DNA from: Polaromonas sp.
Lineage (GTDB): Bacteria; Pseudomonadota; Gammaproteobacteria; Burkholderiales; Burkholderiaceae_C
Assembly (NCBI RefSeq): GCF_029945685.1
Contig: NZ_JAQSDA010000003.1
Location: 124,001 to 188,000 of the forward strand
Length of the DNA: 64,000 nt
Direction of reading: 5' to 3'
Part shown: positions 35,251 to 44,502 of the stretch, in pieces
Layout: the number at the start of each line of letters is the position of its first letter
How positions within the stretch are numbered: the first letter of the stretch is position 1
Position numbers and translations under genes: made by a program
The notes under the pieces: model-generated
What the model was told of the DNA's origin: nothing
Seen by the model: only the letters and a program-made list of their open reading frames with translations
The model's database searches: none

Positions 35251-36893
35251 GCGAGAACGCCGCGCCGGTTCTGGTCATCGACAAACTGCACGTCGCCCTG
35301 CCGCCGGGCAGTGACAGGCCCTATGCGGTGGAAAACATCAGCCTGAGCATCCATGCCGGCAAAACCCTGTGTGTGGTCGGCGAGTCAGGTTCCGGCAAAT
35401 CGGTCATGGCTACGGCGGTGATGGGGCTGCTGGCGCGCGAGCTCCGGCCCGGCCCGGGCCGCATTGTGCTGCAGGGCGAGTCGCTGCTGGAAGCCTCAGA
35501 CCCGCGTCTGCGCGCGTTGCGCGGCCAGGCCATGGGCATGGTGTTTCAGGAGCCGATGACCGCATTGAACCCGGTGATGACCTGCGGCGACCAGATCGAC
35601 GAGCTGTTGCAACAGCACACCGACTGGGGCGTGAAGCGGCGCAGCGAAGCGGTGCTGGATATCCTGCGGCGCGTCAAGCTGCCCGAGCCCGAGCGCATGA
35701 TGCGCAGCTACCCGCACCAGCTCTCGGGCGGGCAGCGCCAGCGCATCGTGATTGCCATGGCTGTCATTTTGCAGCCGGCCCTGCTGATCTGCGACGAGCC
35801 GACCACGGCGCTCGACGTCACCACGCAAAAGGAAATCCTCCGGCTGATCGAGGAGCTGCAGGCGGACCTGTCGGGGGGCCACCGCTGTGCCGTGCTGTTC
35901 ATCACGCACGACATGGGCGTCGTCGCCGAGATTGCCGATGACGTCCTGGTGATGCACCAGGGACGGGCGGTCGAATATGGCACGCGTGATGCAGTGCTGC
36001 TGGCACCGCAGGCTGACTACACCAAAATGCTGCTGGCGGCCGTGCCCAGCATGACGCCGCCGCCGGCCCGCCCGGCGCCGCAGGGCGCGCCGCTGCTGCG
36101 CGGCCAGGGCGTCAGCAAAACCTACAGCGCCCGCGACTGGCTGGGCCGCAGCCGGCTGACGCACGCGCTGAAGGCCGCGTCGGTGGCCGTGTCGGCCGGG
36201 GAAACCGTTGGCATTGTCGGCGAGTCCGGTTCGGGCAAGTCGACGCTGGCGCGCTGCCTGATCCGGCTGATCGACCCGACCGGTGGCCAGGTTTTGTGGC
36301 GCCAGGACGCGCGGGGCGGGGACGATGCCCTGCTCGACGTGGCCCGCTTCAGCGAAGGCCGGCTCCGCCCCTTGCGCAGTCAGGTGCAGGTGGTGTTCCA
36401 GGACCCGAATCGCTCGCTCAACCCGCGCCGCAAGGTCGGTGATTCCATCATCGAAGGTGCTATGAATTTTGGAGCTACCCGCGCCGAAGCCATGGCGCTT
36501 GCGGCCAGTTTGATGGACAAGGTCCGGCTGCCCGCCGAAGGCCTGCAGCGCTACCCCAGCCAGTTCTCCGGCGGGCAGCGCCAGCGCATCGCGATTGCCC
36601 GCGCGCTGGCCTGCCGGCCGCGTGTGTTGGTGGCCGACGAGGCGGTCAGCGCCCTCGACGTGAGTGTGCAGGCTCAAATTTTGAGGCTGCTGCGCGAGAT
36701 CCAGACCGAGCTGGGCCTGGGCATGCTGTTCATTACCCACGACCTGCGCGTGGCGGCGCAGCTGTGCGACCGCGTCATCGTCATGCACCAGGGCGAAATT
36801 GTGGAAGAGGGCCCGACCACCGCGTTGTATGCGCAACCGCAGCACGACTACACACGCCGGCTGTTCGCGGCCGCTCCCGGAGCGATATTTTGA
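35247..36893 (+). CDS. Fused double ATPase of the peptide importer (DppD-DppF)
   Basis: 548 residues holding two complete ABC ATPase domains. The first (about 1-270) has GESGSGKS, SGGQRQRIVIAM and CDEPTTALDV; the second (about 285-548) has GESGSGKST, SGGQRQRIAIARAL and ADEAVSALDV, followed by the oligopeptide-type C-terminus. The start at 35247 overlaps dppC by four bases. Fusion of the two ATPases replaces separate dppD and dppF genes. Note the second domain's Walker B region reads DEAVS where most have DEPTS. Confidence 0.9.
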   Translation: MSENAAPVLVIDKLHVALPPGSDRPYAVENISLSIHAGKTLCVVGESGSGKSVMATAVMGLLARELRPGPGRIVLQGESLLEASDPRLRALRGQAMGMVFQEPMTALNPVMTCGDQIDELLQQHTDWGVKRRSEAVLDILRRVKLPEPERMMRSYPHQLSGGQRQRIVIAMAVILQPALLICDEPTTALDVTTQKEILRLIEELQADLSGGHRCAVLFITHDMGVVAEIADDVLVMHQGRAVEYGTRDAVLLAPQADYTKMLLAAVPSMTPPPARPAPQGAPLLRGQGVSKTYSARDWLGRSRLTHALKAASVAVSAGETVGIVGESGSGKSTLARCLIRLIDPTGGQVLWRQDARGGDDALLDVARFSEGRLRPLRSQVQVVFQDPNRSLNPRRKVGDSIIEGAMNFGATRAEAMALAASLMDKVRLPAEGLQRYPSQFSGGQRQRIAIARALACRPRVLVADEAVSALDVSVQAQILRLLREIQTELGLGMLFITHDLRVAAQLCDRVIVMHQGEIVEEGPTTALYAQPQHDYTRRLFAAAPGAIF

Positions 36894-38398
36894 AAAACCT
36901 GAAAGTCCTTGTCGCTGGTTACCAGCATGAAACCAACACCTTCGCCCCCACCAAGGCCGACTGGGCGGCGTTCAACCGGGGCGACTCCTTTCCCGCCTTC
37001 ATCCATGGCCAGGCGATGCTGGACAAACTCGCCGGCATCAACATTCCCATGGGCGGCTTCATCGAGGCGGCGCGGACCATGGGGTGGCAACTCGTGCCCA
37101 GCAGCTGGTGCGGCGCGATTCCTTCGTCGTATGTGACCGAAGACGCGTTTGAGCGCATCAGCGCCTCCATCCTGGCCGATGTGCGCCAGGGTGGTTTCGA
37201 TGCGGTCTACCTGGACCTGCACGGCGCGGCCGTGGCCGAACATGTCGCCGATACCGAGGGTGAGCTGATCACACGCATACGCCGCGTGGTGGGGGCCGAC
37301 CTGCCCATCGTGGCCAGCCTGGACCTGCATGCCAATGTCACACTGCGCATGCTGCAGGAGGCCGATGCTCTGGTGTCCTACCGCAGCTACCCGCACGTCG
37401 ACATGGCCGCCACCGGCGAGCTGGCAGCGCAGTTGCTGGCGCGCCGTCTCAAGCTTGGGCGGCGCGAGCCGCTGCATTTCCGGCGCCTGCCTTTCCTGAT
37501 TCCGCTCAATGCACAAAGCACCTGGATGGAGCCGGCCAAAAGCATTTACGAAGAACTCCTGGTTCTGGACCGTGACTTCGCTTCAGTGCTGAGCTTTTGC
37601 ATGGCCTTTCCCGCTGCGGACTTTGCGGAGTGCGCGCCCATGGTCTGGGGCTATGGTGAACACGCGCAGCAGGCCGTGCAACGCCTGGGTGACCGCGTGT
37701 CCGAGCCTTCCCAGTGGCGGCTCGCCAAACTGGATGCTCTGGACGCCGTGGCCCATGCCATGGCGCTGGCCTCGAACCGCAACAAACCGGTGGTGATGGC
37801 TGACACCCAGGACAACCCCGGCGCCGGCGGCGACAGCAACACCACCGGCCTGCTGCACGCGCTGCTGCAGCAGGGCGCCGGGCGGCGCTTTCCCGGACAG
37901 GTCGCGCTGGGCCTGGTGTTTGACCCCGAGGCGGCCGCGATGGCGGTGGCGGCCGGCGTGGGTGCGACGATAACCATCACGGTGGGCAAGGCCGTGCCGA
38001 CCTTCACCGGGCACCTCAGTGACCCGCCCGTTGCCGGCTCGTTCAAGGTGCGCGCGGTTCACGACGGCACGGTCACGCTCAAAGGCGCGATGATGACCGG
38101 GCTCACCGTGCACCTCGGCCCCTGCGCCTGCCTCGAGATCGACGGGGTGCTGGTGGCCGTCAGCAGTGGCAAGAAACAGATGCTGGACCGCGAGCTGTTC
38201 CGCATGGTCGGCATCACGCCCGAGCTCATGAAAATCATCGTCGTCAAAAGCTCCAACCACTTCCGCGCGGACTTCACGCCGCTGGTGGAAAATGCCGCGA
38301 CCGACATCCTGATTGCCAAAGCCGCGGGTCCGATGGCAGCGGACCCGGCCGACCTGCCCTGGAAAAACCTGCCCGACGCGATCCGGCGCCGCCCTTGA
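36890..38398 (+). CDS. M81-family metallopeptidase (MlrC-like)
   Basis: 502-residue protein of the microcystinase-C group, known for cleaving linearised microcystin peptides; most members have unknown substrates. Seen: VAGYQHETNTFAPTKADW at the N-terminus, YLDLHGAAVAEH, SLDLHANVT and DTQDNPGAGGDSNTTGL, the metal-binding and family motifs. It begins with TTG (36890) overlapping the ATPase stop by four bases, with GGAG nine bases upstream; no ATG is available nearby. As part of the importer operon it probably degrades the imported peptide. Confidence 0.85.
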   Translation: MKNLKVLVAGYQHETNTFAPTKADWAAFNRGDSFPAFIHGQAMLDKLAGINIPMGGFIEAARTMGWQLVPSSWCGAIPSSYVTEDAFERISASILADVRQGGFDAVYLDLHGAAVAEHVADTEGELITRIRRVVGADLPIVASLDLHANVTLRMLQEADALVSYRSYPHVDMAATGELAAQLLARRLKLGRREPLHFRRLPFLIPLNAQSTWMEPAKSIYEELLVLDRDFASVLSFCMAFPAADFAECAPMVWGYGEHAQQAVQRLGDRVSEPSQWRLAKLDALDAVAHAMALASNRNKPVVMADTQDNPGAGGDSNTTGLLHALLQQGAGRRFPGQVALGLVFDPEAAAMAVAAGVGATITITVGKAVPTFTGHLSDPPVAGSFKVRAVHDGTVTLKGAMMTGLTVHLGPCACLEIDGVLVAVSSGKKQMLDRELFRMVGITPELMKIIVVKSSNHFRADFTPLVENAATDILIAKAAGPMAADPADLPWKNLPDAIRRRP

Positions 38399-38438
38399 CG
38401 GGTGGGTCATCCGGACCAAGCCACGACTGGAGTAGCTG

Positions 38439-39902
38439 ATGACCCCTTCCCCCATCTCCCCCATCTCCCCCACCTTGCCCGGTCTGGCCGACTGCACGGC
38501 GAGCGAACTGCTGCAGCTGTACCGAAGCGGCCAGGCCTCACCGGTCGAGGCCACCCGCGCCGTTCTGGCGCGTATTGACGCGCTCAACCCGACCCTCAAC
38601 GCTTTCTGCCTGGTGGCGCAGGAGTCCGCGCTGCAAAGCGCCCGGGACAGCGAAATGCGCTGGCAGCAATTCCGCCAGGGCGGTGCGCCCTGCGGCGAAC
38701 TCGACGGTGTGCCGGTGTCCATCAAGGACCTGATCCTGACCCGCGGCATGCCCACCCTGCGCGGCAGCCACACGGTGGACCCCAGCCAGCCCTGGGAGGT
38801 GGACGCACCGGTCACCGCACGGCTACGCGAAGCCGGGGCGGTGATTCTCGGCAAAACCACCACGCCGGAGTTCGGCTGCAAGGGCGAAACCAATTCACCG
38901 CGCACCGGCATCACGCGCAACCCCTGGGATGTCAGCAAGACCCCGGGTGGCTCCTCCGGCGGCGCGGCGGCGGCGGTGGCGTCCGGCATGGGACCGCTGG
39001 CCATAGGCACCGACGGCGCCGGCTCGGTGCGTATTCCGGCGGCGTTTTGCGGCAACTTCGGCCTCAAGCCCAGCTTTGGCCGCGTGCCGGCCTACCCGCT
39101 GTCGCCCTTCGGCTCGGTCGCGCACCTGGGGCCGCACAGCCGCAGCGTGTCTGATGCGGCGCTGATGATGAACGTGCTCAAAAAGCCGGACGCCCGGGAC
39201 TGGACCTCGCTGCCGCCCGACAGCAGCGACTACCTGTCCGGGCTCGAAGACGGCATCCGCGGCCTGCGCATCGCCTGGTCGCCGGCGCTGGGTTATGCGC
39301 GCAATGTGGATCCCGAAGTCGCCCAGTCCGTGGCCCGCGCGGTGGCGCTGCTGGCCGACCTCGGCGCCTTGGTCGAGCAGATCGATCCGGGCTTTGAAGA
39401 CCCGCTGGAGATCACCACCGGCCTGTGGTTTGCCGGCGCCTGGACGGTCTGGAACACCCTCACCCCGGCGCAGCAGGCGCTGACCGACCCCGACTTTCGC
39501 GCCCAGGCGCTGCTCGGTGAGACGTTCAGCCTGCTGGACATCCAGCGCCTGCACCTGCAACGCGGTGCGCTCGGCTCGCACATGCGCCAGTTCATGCTGC
39601 GTTTCGACCTGCTGGTCACGCCCAGCGTGGCGGTGCCGGCGTTCGAGGCGCGGCCGGCCGGGCACAGTCCCATGAATCCGGCCGCCATGCTGGGCTGGAC
39701 ACCGTTTTCCTACCCCTTCAACCTGACCCAGCAGCCGGCCAGCACGGTGCCCTGTGGCCTGACCGCCGCCGGCCTGCCCATCGGCCTGCAGTTTGTCGGG
39801 CCCATGTTTGGCGATGCGCTGGTGCTGCGCGCCTCGCGTGCGTACGAGGCCGCGCGGCCTGCTGGCGTTGATTTCAAGCGACCGGTGGCGCCCGCATCGT
39901 GA
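38439..39902 (+). CDS. Amidase-signature family hydrolase, importer-linked
   Basis: 487 residues with the full amidase signature: Lys in PVSIKDL, PGGSSGGAAAAVASGM, and GTDGAGSVRIPAAFCG with the nucleophilic Ser region. It resembles the aspartyl-tRNA amidotransferase A/aryl-acylamidase group, but there are no B and C partners here, so a free amidase. It starts 40 bases after the MlrC-like gene. The N-terminus carries a duplicated 9-base unit (CCCATCTCC) giving SPISPISP, a likely slippage spot. Probably a late step in breakdown of the imported compound. Confidence 0.85.
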   Translation: MTPSPISPISPTLPGLADCTASELLQLYRSGQASPVEATRAVLARIDALNPTLNAFCLVAQESALQSARDSEMRWQQFRQGGAPCGELDGVPVSIKDLILTRGMPTLRGSHTVDPSQPWEVDAPVTARLREAGAVILGKTTTPEFGCKGETNSPRTGITRNPWDVSKTPGGSSGGAAAAVASGMGPLAIGTDGAGSVRIPAAFCGNFGLKPSFGRVPAYPLSPFGSVAHLGPHSRSVSDAALMMNVLKKPDARDWTSLPPDSSDYLSGLEDGIRGLRIAWSPALGYARNVDPEVAQSVARAVALLADLGALVEQIDPGFEDPLEITTGLWFAGAWTVWNTLTPAQQALTDPDFRAQALLGETFSLLDIQRLHLQRGALGSHMRQFMLRFDLLVTPSVAVPAFEARPAGHSPMNPAAMLGWTPFSYPFNLTQQPASTVPCGLTAAGLPIGLQFVGPMFGDALVLRASRAYEAARPAGVDFKRPVAPAS

Positions 39903-40005
39903 ACGCCTGCAGCCAACGGCTGCCGCAGCGTGTGCCACCACTTACTGGAAAACCTCTAGGCCTGCCGGCGGCCCGGGCCCCGGAAGCTGTTCATAATCGG
40001 GTGGC

Positions 40006-40779
40006 ATGACTTTTTTAGCACTCGATGTGGGCAACACCCGGTTGAAGTGGGCCCATTACGCGGCCCCGGTGGCCGGGTCGCCCGTTCTGGCCCATGGTGC
40101 GGTGTTTCTGGAAAACATCGACAAGCTGGCGGACGAGGAGTGGTGCGGTCTGCCCACACCGTCGCACATCCTGGGCTGCATCGTGGCCGGCGACGCGGTC
40201 AAACGCCGCGTCGAGGAACAGATGGAGCTCTGGGATGTGCTGCCGCGCTGGGTTGTTTCCAGCGCCCAGGAGGCCGGCGTGACCAACGGCTACGACCACC
40301 CGACCCGTCTGGGTGCCGACCGCTGGGTGGCCATGATAGGCGCGCGGCACCGCCTTCTGGGCCGCGGCATCCGCAAACCCTGCGTGGTCGTGATGGTGGG
40401 CACGGCGGTCACGGTCGAGGCGATCGACGCTTCCGGCAAATTCCTGGGGGGCATCATCCTGCCGGGCCACGGCATCATGCTGCGTGCGCTTGAATCCGGC
40501 ACGGCCGGGCTGCATGTGCCGACCGGTGAGGTGAAAGACTTTCCCACCAACACCAGCGACGCGCTGACCAGCGGCGGCACCTTTGCGATTGCCGGCGCCG
40601 TGCAGCGCATGGTGGAAAACACCACCCGGCATTGCGGCGAGGCGCCGGAGTGCATCATGACCGGCGGCGCGGGCTGGAAGATGGCGCCCAGCATGTCGGT
40701 CAAGGTGGAGCTGGTGGAGAGCCTGATTTTCGACGGCCTGCTGGAAATTGCCGCGCAGCGCCTGGCGGTCTCGGTCTGA
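40006..40779 (+). CDS. coaX: Type III pantothenate kinase
   Basis: 257-residue CoaX, first step of coenzyme A synthesis (pantothenate to 4'-phosphopantothenate). Motifs: [15 protein letters not shown] (phosphate-binding), [26 protein letters not shown] and [11 protein letters not shown]. It stands alone here, not next to birA as in many betaproteobacteria. An interspersed repeat follows the stop and separates it from the convergent acyltransferase gene. Confidence 0.92.
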   Translation: MTFLALDVGNTRLKWAHYAAPVAGSPVLAHGAVFLENIDKLADEEWCGLPTPSHILGCIVAGDAVKRRVEEQMELWDVLPRWVVSSAQEAGVTNGYDHPTRLGADRWVAMIGARHRLLGRGIRKPCVVVMVGTAVTVEAIDASGKFLGGIILPGHGIMLRALESGTAGLHVPTGEVKDFPTNTSDALTSGGTFAIAGAVQRMVENTTRHCGEAPECIMTGGAGWKMAPSMSVKVELVESLIFDGLLEIAAQRLAVSV

Positions 40780-40789
40780 AAGCAGTATT

Positions 40790-40844
40790 GATTGCTATCA
40801 ATTCAGTAGCTGTTCGCGCTTATCCTATAAGGGCTAAGGCCCTT
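40790..40844 (+). repeat. Interspersed 50-bp repeat (GCTAT family), copy 5
   Basis: Plus-strand GATTGCTATCAATTCAGTAG, then CTGTTCGCGC and AAGGGCTAAGGCCCTT. The last block is itself a six-base-stem hairpin. It fills the convergent gap between coaX and the acyltransferase gene. Confidence 0.8.
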
Positions 40845-40856
40845 AAACACTGAAAA

Positions 40857-42389
40857 TCACGACGCAGCGTCGCCCCAGGGCAGCATCAGGGTGACGATGG
40901 ACAGCTTGGCGAACTCGGGCACAAACTCGTCGATGATGCGCTGCGGCTCCGGGCACAGCGTGCTGTCGGTGATCACGCCGAACTGCACGCCGCCGCCGTA
41001 GCTGAGGATGGACACGCCCAGCCCGACATCACCCGACTGCGGTACCCAGAACATGCTTTGCTCCAGCGTGGCGCCGCAGAAGCTGAGCTTTTCGCGCGGG
41101 CCCGGCACGTTGGTCATCACCGCCGTGGTTTTTTTCGAAAACAGGTTGAGCATCGCGTCCTGTGCCGGCTTGATCAGCAGCCCGGCAATCGCCAGCAGGC
41201 TGAAGGCCAGCAGCGGCTGGTAGCTGCCCTTGAGCGCCGCCATGCGGCGCCGCACCTCGTACACGCGTTCCACCGGGTTGTCCACGCCGATGGGCAGCAC
41301 CAGCGGCACCAGGCCGAAGCGGTTGCCCAGCTTGTAGGCCTGCTCGATGGGCCGCAGGTTCACCGGCACCATGGCACGTATCTCCTGGCCCTTGACGTCG
41401 TCGCCGTGCGACTTGAGGTATTCGCCAATCGCGCCGGCCACGCAACTGAGCAGCACATCGTTGATAGAGCAGTTCAGCGCCTTGCCGACAGCGCGGACTT
41501 CGTCCAGCGGTATCGGCTGGCACCAGGCCACCTTCTTGGTGGTGCCCGGCTTGCCCTTGAGCCGGGTTTTGGAGTCGTCGGGCATCAGCGCCAGCGCGGC
41601 GCTGTCCTTGAGCACCTGCAGCATGACCTTGGCCATGTCGACCGAGCCGGCCATGCCCTTGTGCGGGTCGCTCAGCAGGTTCAGCGACCGGGCGGCGCCC
41701 TCGCCGGCGGCGCCCAGGGCCTTCACGGCCAGGTCGGTAAACGGTTTGAGCAGGGTATCGGCAATCCAGTCTTCGGCGCCGCCACCGGTTTCCTTTTTCC
41801 GGCGTTCAGGGGGAGCCTCTCCGCCGTCCACCAGCGACATGGTCACCGAAATCAGCGCGATGCCGTCGGCGATGCAGTGGTGGATGCGCACAATCATGGC
41901 GCTGCCCTTGACGCCATCGGGGCCGGTGTAGTCCTCGATCAGGTGGATCTGCCAGAGCGGACGCTTGCGGTCCAGCGGCTGCATGGCGAGTTCGGCCACG
42001 CGGTCCTGCAGCGCTTCCTGCTCCTTGCCCCTGGCCACCTTCGGCAGTTTGTCGGCCACCACGTGGTTCTGCAGGTCGAAGTAGCGGTCCTCGACCCAGG
42101 TCGCGCCGGCGGCGTCTTCCATCACGCGCTGGCGAAAACGTGCGTACTTCAGCAGGCTGCTTTCCATGCGCTCACACACCGCCGCATGGCTGACACCCGG
42201 CGTGAGCTGCCAGACCCCGACGATCATCATCAGGTTGGACGGCGTGTCCATGCGCAGCCAGGCGGTGTCGACCTTGCTCATGCGCTCGCCCGACAGACCC
42301 AGTGTGCCGGAGACCGCGCGCGTGACGTTTTTCTGAACGTTCTTTGCGACCTTTTTGCCCGTTGCCTGGGCCGAAACGCGTGTGACCAT
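40857..42389 (-). CDS. Wax ester synthase/diacylglycerol acyltransferase family protein
   Basis: 510 residues. The active-site motif HHxxxDG appears as RIHHCIADGIAL around residue 170, and the family's C-terminal NVPGPREKLSFCGA and MFWVPQSGDVGLGVSILSYG are present. It esterifies fatty alcohols or diacylglycerol with acyl-CoA to make storage lipids. GGAG lies six bases before ATG. The gene is divergent from an acyl-CoA-binding protein, a fitting partner. Substrate preference cannot be told from sequence. Confidence 0.87.
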   Translation of the reverse strand: MVTRVSAQATGKKVAKNVQKNVTRAVSGTLGLSGERMSKVDTAWLRMDTPSNLMMIVGVWQLTPGVSHAAVCERMESSLLKYARFRQRVMEDAAGATWVEDRYFDLQNHVVADKLPKVARGKEQEALQDRVAELAMQPLDRKRPLWQIHLIEDYTGPDGVKGSAMIVRIHHCIADGIALISVTMSLVDGGEAPPERRKKETGGGAEDWIADTLLKPFTDLAVKALGAAGEGAARSLNLLSDPHKGMAGSVDMAKVMLQVLKDSAALALMPDDSKTRLKGKPGTTKKVAWCQPIPLDEVRAVGKALNCSINDVLLSCVAGAIGEYLKSHGDDVKGQEIRAMVPVNLRPIEQAYKLGNRFGLVPLVLPIGVDNPVERVYEVRRRMAALKGSYQPLLAFSLLAIAGLLIKPAQDAMLNLFSKKTTAVMTNVPGPREKLSFCGATLEQSMFWVPQSGDVGLGVSILSYGGGVQFGVITDSTLCPEPQRIIDEFVPEFAKLSIVTLMLPWGDAAS

Positions 42390-42513
42390 GAAAACTCCGT
42401 GTACCAGACACCCCGGATGGGGTGAATTCCCTATTCTGCAGGCAAGGCAGTGGCTAAGATACCGGGCAGTTACCCGAATTCATTTCCACTTCCAACCCCC
42501 ACGGAGCTTCTTC

Positions 42514-42768
42514 ATGTCAGACCTCAAAGCCGCTTTCGACAAGGCCATGGCCGATTCCAAGAACCTCAGCGAGCGGCCCGACAACGCCACCTTGCTGAAA
42601 ATTTACGCACTGTACAAGCAGGGCAGCACGGGAGACAACACCGACAAGAAGCCCGGCTTCAGTGACATGGTGGCGCGCGCCAAGTGGGATGCCTGGGACA
42701 AGCTCAAAGGCACCTCGCAGGAAGATGCGATGCAGCAGTATGTGGATTTGATTGAGTCGTTGAGCTGA
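42514..42768 (+). CDS. Acyl-CoA-binding protein
   Basis: 84-residue ACBP, a small four-helix protein that carries long-chain acyl-CoA in the cytoplasm. The signature LLKIYALYKQGSTGDNT, then PGFSDMVARAKWDAW, is complete. ATG at 42514 follows ACGGAG. It is transcribed away from the wax-ester-synthase-like gene across a 124-base promoter region; ACBPs are uncommon in bacteria, and this pairing suggests acyl-CoA supply for neutral-lipid synthesis. Confidence 0.9.
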   Translation: MSDLKAAFDKAMADSKNLSERPDNATLLKIYALYKQGSTGDNTDKKPGFSDMVARAKWDAWDKLKGTSQEDAMQQYVDLIESLS

Positions 42769-42793
42769 TTGGCGCCGGTGGTCCTCCGGATTT

Positions 42794-43714
42794 TTAGCCG
42801 GTGTTCGCCGCCGATGCGGAGACTGTGGACAACACAAGTTCATTTCCCTTGGGAATAGCCGCATATTCCTTATCAGCCGGCAAGAAGCCAATCGGTAAGG
42901 GGTTTAGTGCGTTCGGATTGTGAACGACAGCAGATGGCTCGCTATTGCCGATGGCAGAACCGCCGTTGAAGTCGAGTGCCCATATAGCACTCACCGCATT
43001 GAATCGTGGATCCAGGAATAAGAGCGCAGGGACTTTTGCTCGATTTTGGTTGAGCACGAAGGGGCGGTGTTGGTGACCGCGATCAACCACTTTCAATGTA
43101 TCCCTGTCGATCCTTAGTTGATACGGGCCAACTGGGAATACGGCTTCGGCAGCGAATGGAAACTGACTAATGCCTAAGAGCGCAGGGAACGGCCCGCTTC
43201 TCAGCCGACAACCGTTCACGGCAATGACATATGCATCTTCAGGATCGACCACACCAGATTTGAGGTAGCTCGCTCGGATTCCGTCGTCGCTTCCGACAAG
43301 CCTTTCGGACTTCGCTTTGATGGCACTGGCCCATCGAAGAAGGATCGCCTCGTGCGGGAAGGTGATCGTTTCGCCAGATTTTGGATTGAGCCAGTCGGAG
43401 GGCACGTTTATGGGCTCTGGACATATGACCTCAATCCAGACTTTGCGACTGCCGTCCATAACTAAGAAATCGGGCCCTGCTCCAATTGTCTTGCGCTTGC
43501 CAAATTGCTTACCGCGTAGGCGAGCAGCAATGAGCGCTTCCGAAACGCAGGCCCAGAACTTCTGATCTGAGTTACTTGTAAGCTCTCTGACGAACTTTGG
43601 GTCTGCCAGACCCGAATCGACGAACTCCACGACAGCTTTGTAGATGTGCTCGCGCACCGCAATCGTGCGAGGGTGATTCCCAGGGAAGTGCTTCTCAAGC
43701 TGGGGCAGAATCAT
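42794..43714 (-). CDS. Unknown protein with a possible PD-(D/E)xK nuclease-like core
   Basis: 306 residues, no signal peptide or membrane segment. Residues 80-98 (GPDFLVMDGSRKVWIEVIC) have the PD...(hydrophobic)E spacing of restriction-endonuclease-fold proteins, Asp82 and Glu95, but the Lys of ExK is replaced (EVIC), so activity is doubtful. The rest is unrecognised. No clear ribosome site. Base composition is lower in GC than flanking genes, suggesting acquisition. It lies downstream of the HEPN-like gene on the same strand, 84 bases apart, likely one unit. Confidence 0.6.
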   Translation of the reverse strand: MILPQLEKHFPGNHPRTIAVREHIYKAVVEFVDSGLADPKFVRELTSNSDQKFWACVSEALIAARLRGKQFGKRKTIGAGPDFLVMDGSRKVWIEVICPEPINVPSDWLNPKSGETITFPHEAILLRWASAIKAKSERLVGSDDGIRASYLKSGVVDPEDAYVIAVNGCRLRSGPFPALLGISQFPFAAEAVFPVGPYQLRIDRDTLKVVDRGHQHRPFVLNQNRAKVPALLFLDPRFNAVSAIWALDFNGGSAIGNSEPSAVVHNPNALNPLPIGFLPADKEYAAIPKGNELVLSTVSASAANTG

Positions 43715-43798
43715 TGCGATGGCTAACGCGAGGTGACCGGCGCTACACAGCAGAAGTTCGCTCAGCGCCCGCGTTGAACGGCATAGTAGCCCGCATGG

Positions 43799-44257
43799 TC
43801 ATTCGCTGCGCACCTCTGAAATCGACTCCAGCCGAAAACGCTGTGCAAGCGGGAGATCGGGAAGGTCATGCTCCATTTGGCCGCACAATTGATCGTAGTT
43901 GGTAATCGCCCGGTCGATAATGCGCCGCGCCTCAGATTTCGAGTCCATTGACACCTCGTGACCTGTCTTCCCGGCATGCTTGGAATGGTTGTACGAGTGA
44001 TTCATCAGATCACCAATTTTCTTCTCGGTCGTGGGCTCCACGTCCCCTTCCTCTTTCAGCGCATTCGCGATCCGCGTGATAATTGCACGTTCTTGGGGCC
44101 AAGCTGGCTCAAGCCCACATTTCAGCATGTAGCCAGCAAAGAGCTGTTCGGCAGCACCTGCCAAGACGGTTGCAGAATGGTGACGCCCTTTGAAGTACGC
44201 CTCGAGCGCGTCCTCAAGTTGCTCAAGAGCGATGTCGATTTTCTGAATTTTCTGCAT
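43799..44257 (-). CDS. Unknown helical protein, possibly HEPN-like
   Basis: 152 residues, predicted mostly helical. The N-terminal part (IALEQLEDALEAYFKGRHH, then VLAGAAEQLFAGYML) and the polar NHSYNHSKHAG remind me of HEPN-type proteins, often RNases or partners in toxin and defence pairs; this is a weak, by-eye resemblance without a clean R-x4-6-H motif. The start has no strong ribosome site. An inverted repeat lies 34-56 bases upstream. Together with the nuclease-like gene downstream it forms the two-gene low-GC insert. Confidence 0.55.
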   Translation of the reverse strand: MQKIQKIDIALEQLEDALEAYFKGRHHSATVLAGAAEQLFAGYMLKCGLEPAWPQERAIITRIANALKEEGDVEPTTEKKIGDLMNHSYNHSKHAGKTGHEVSMDSKSEARRIIDRAITNYDQLCGQMEHDLPDLPLAQRFRLESISEVRSE

Positions 44258-44290
44258 TGTCAGATGTTTGTCGTGCAGGCTAAATCAATG

Positions 44291-44313
44291 TATACCGCTC
44301 AGCCTACGGTATA
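44291..44313. promoter_or_regulatory. Inverted repeat upstream of the HEPN-like gene
   Basis: TATACCG, nine bases, CGGTATA, 34-56 bases before the start of the minus-strand gene at 44257. By position it could be an operator for autoregulation, as is common in toxin-antitoxin-like units. The surrounding 44281-44460 is 85 of 180 bases G+C (47%), well below the neighbouring genes. Confidence 0.5.
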
Positions 44314-44453
44314 ACTCGGTCCGCTGATTTGCCGCCAAGTCCCGGTCACACCAAGAGTTTTTATGCATGGACGCTTTCTGTCATGTAGTTCAATCGCACC
44401 CTAAACACCGCACGATTCTAGTTTCGACATGTAATATAGCCAAATGTGCCACT

Positions 44454-44499
44454 GGCCCTTATTGCACGGGCGAAAGCAGCTATCAATAAGGTAGCAAAA
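44454..44499 (-). repeat. Interspersed 50-bp repeat (GCTAT family), copy 6
   Basis: Plus-strand GGCCCTTATTGCACGGGCG, then AAAGCAGCTATCAATAAGG and TAGC. It lies just past the stop of the CoA-transferase gene and marks the right border of the low-GC insert. Confidence 0.8.
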
Positions 44500-44502
44500 C
44501 CC

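Noticed and set aside
36459..36490. GCTAT-family-like repeat inside the fused ATPase gene
   Set aside because: GCTATGAATTTTGGAGCTAC resembles the repeat start, but the protein segment has the length expected for the family, so chance similarity is more likely.
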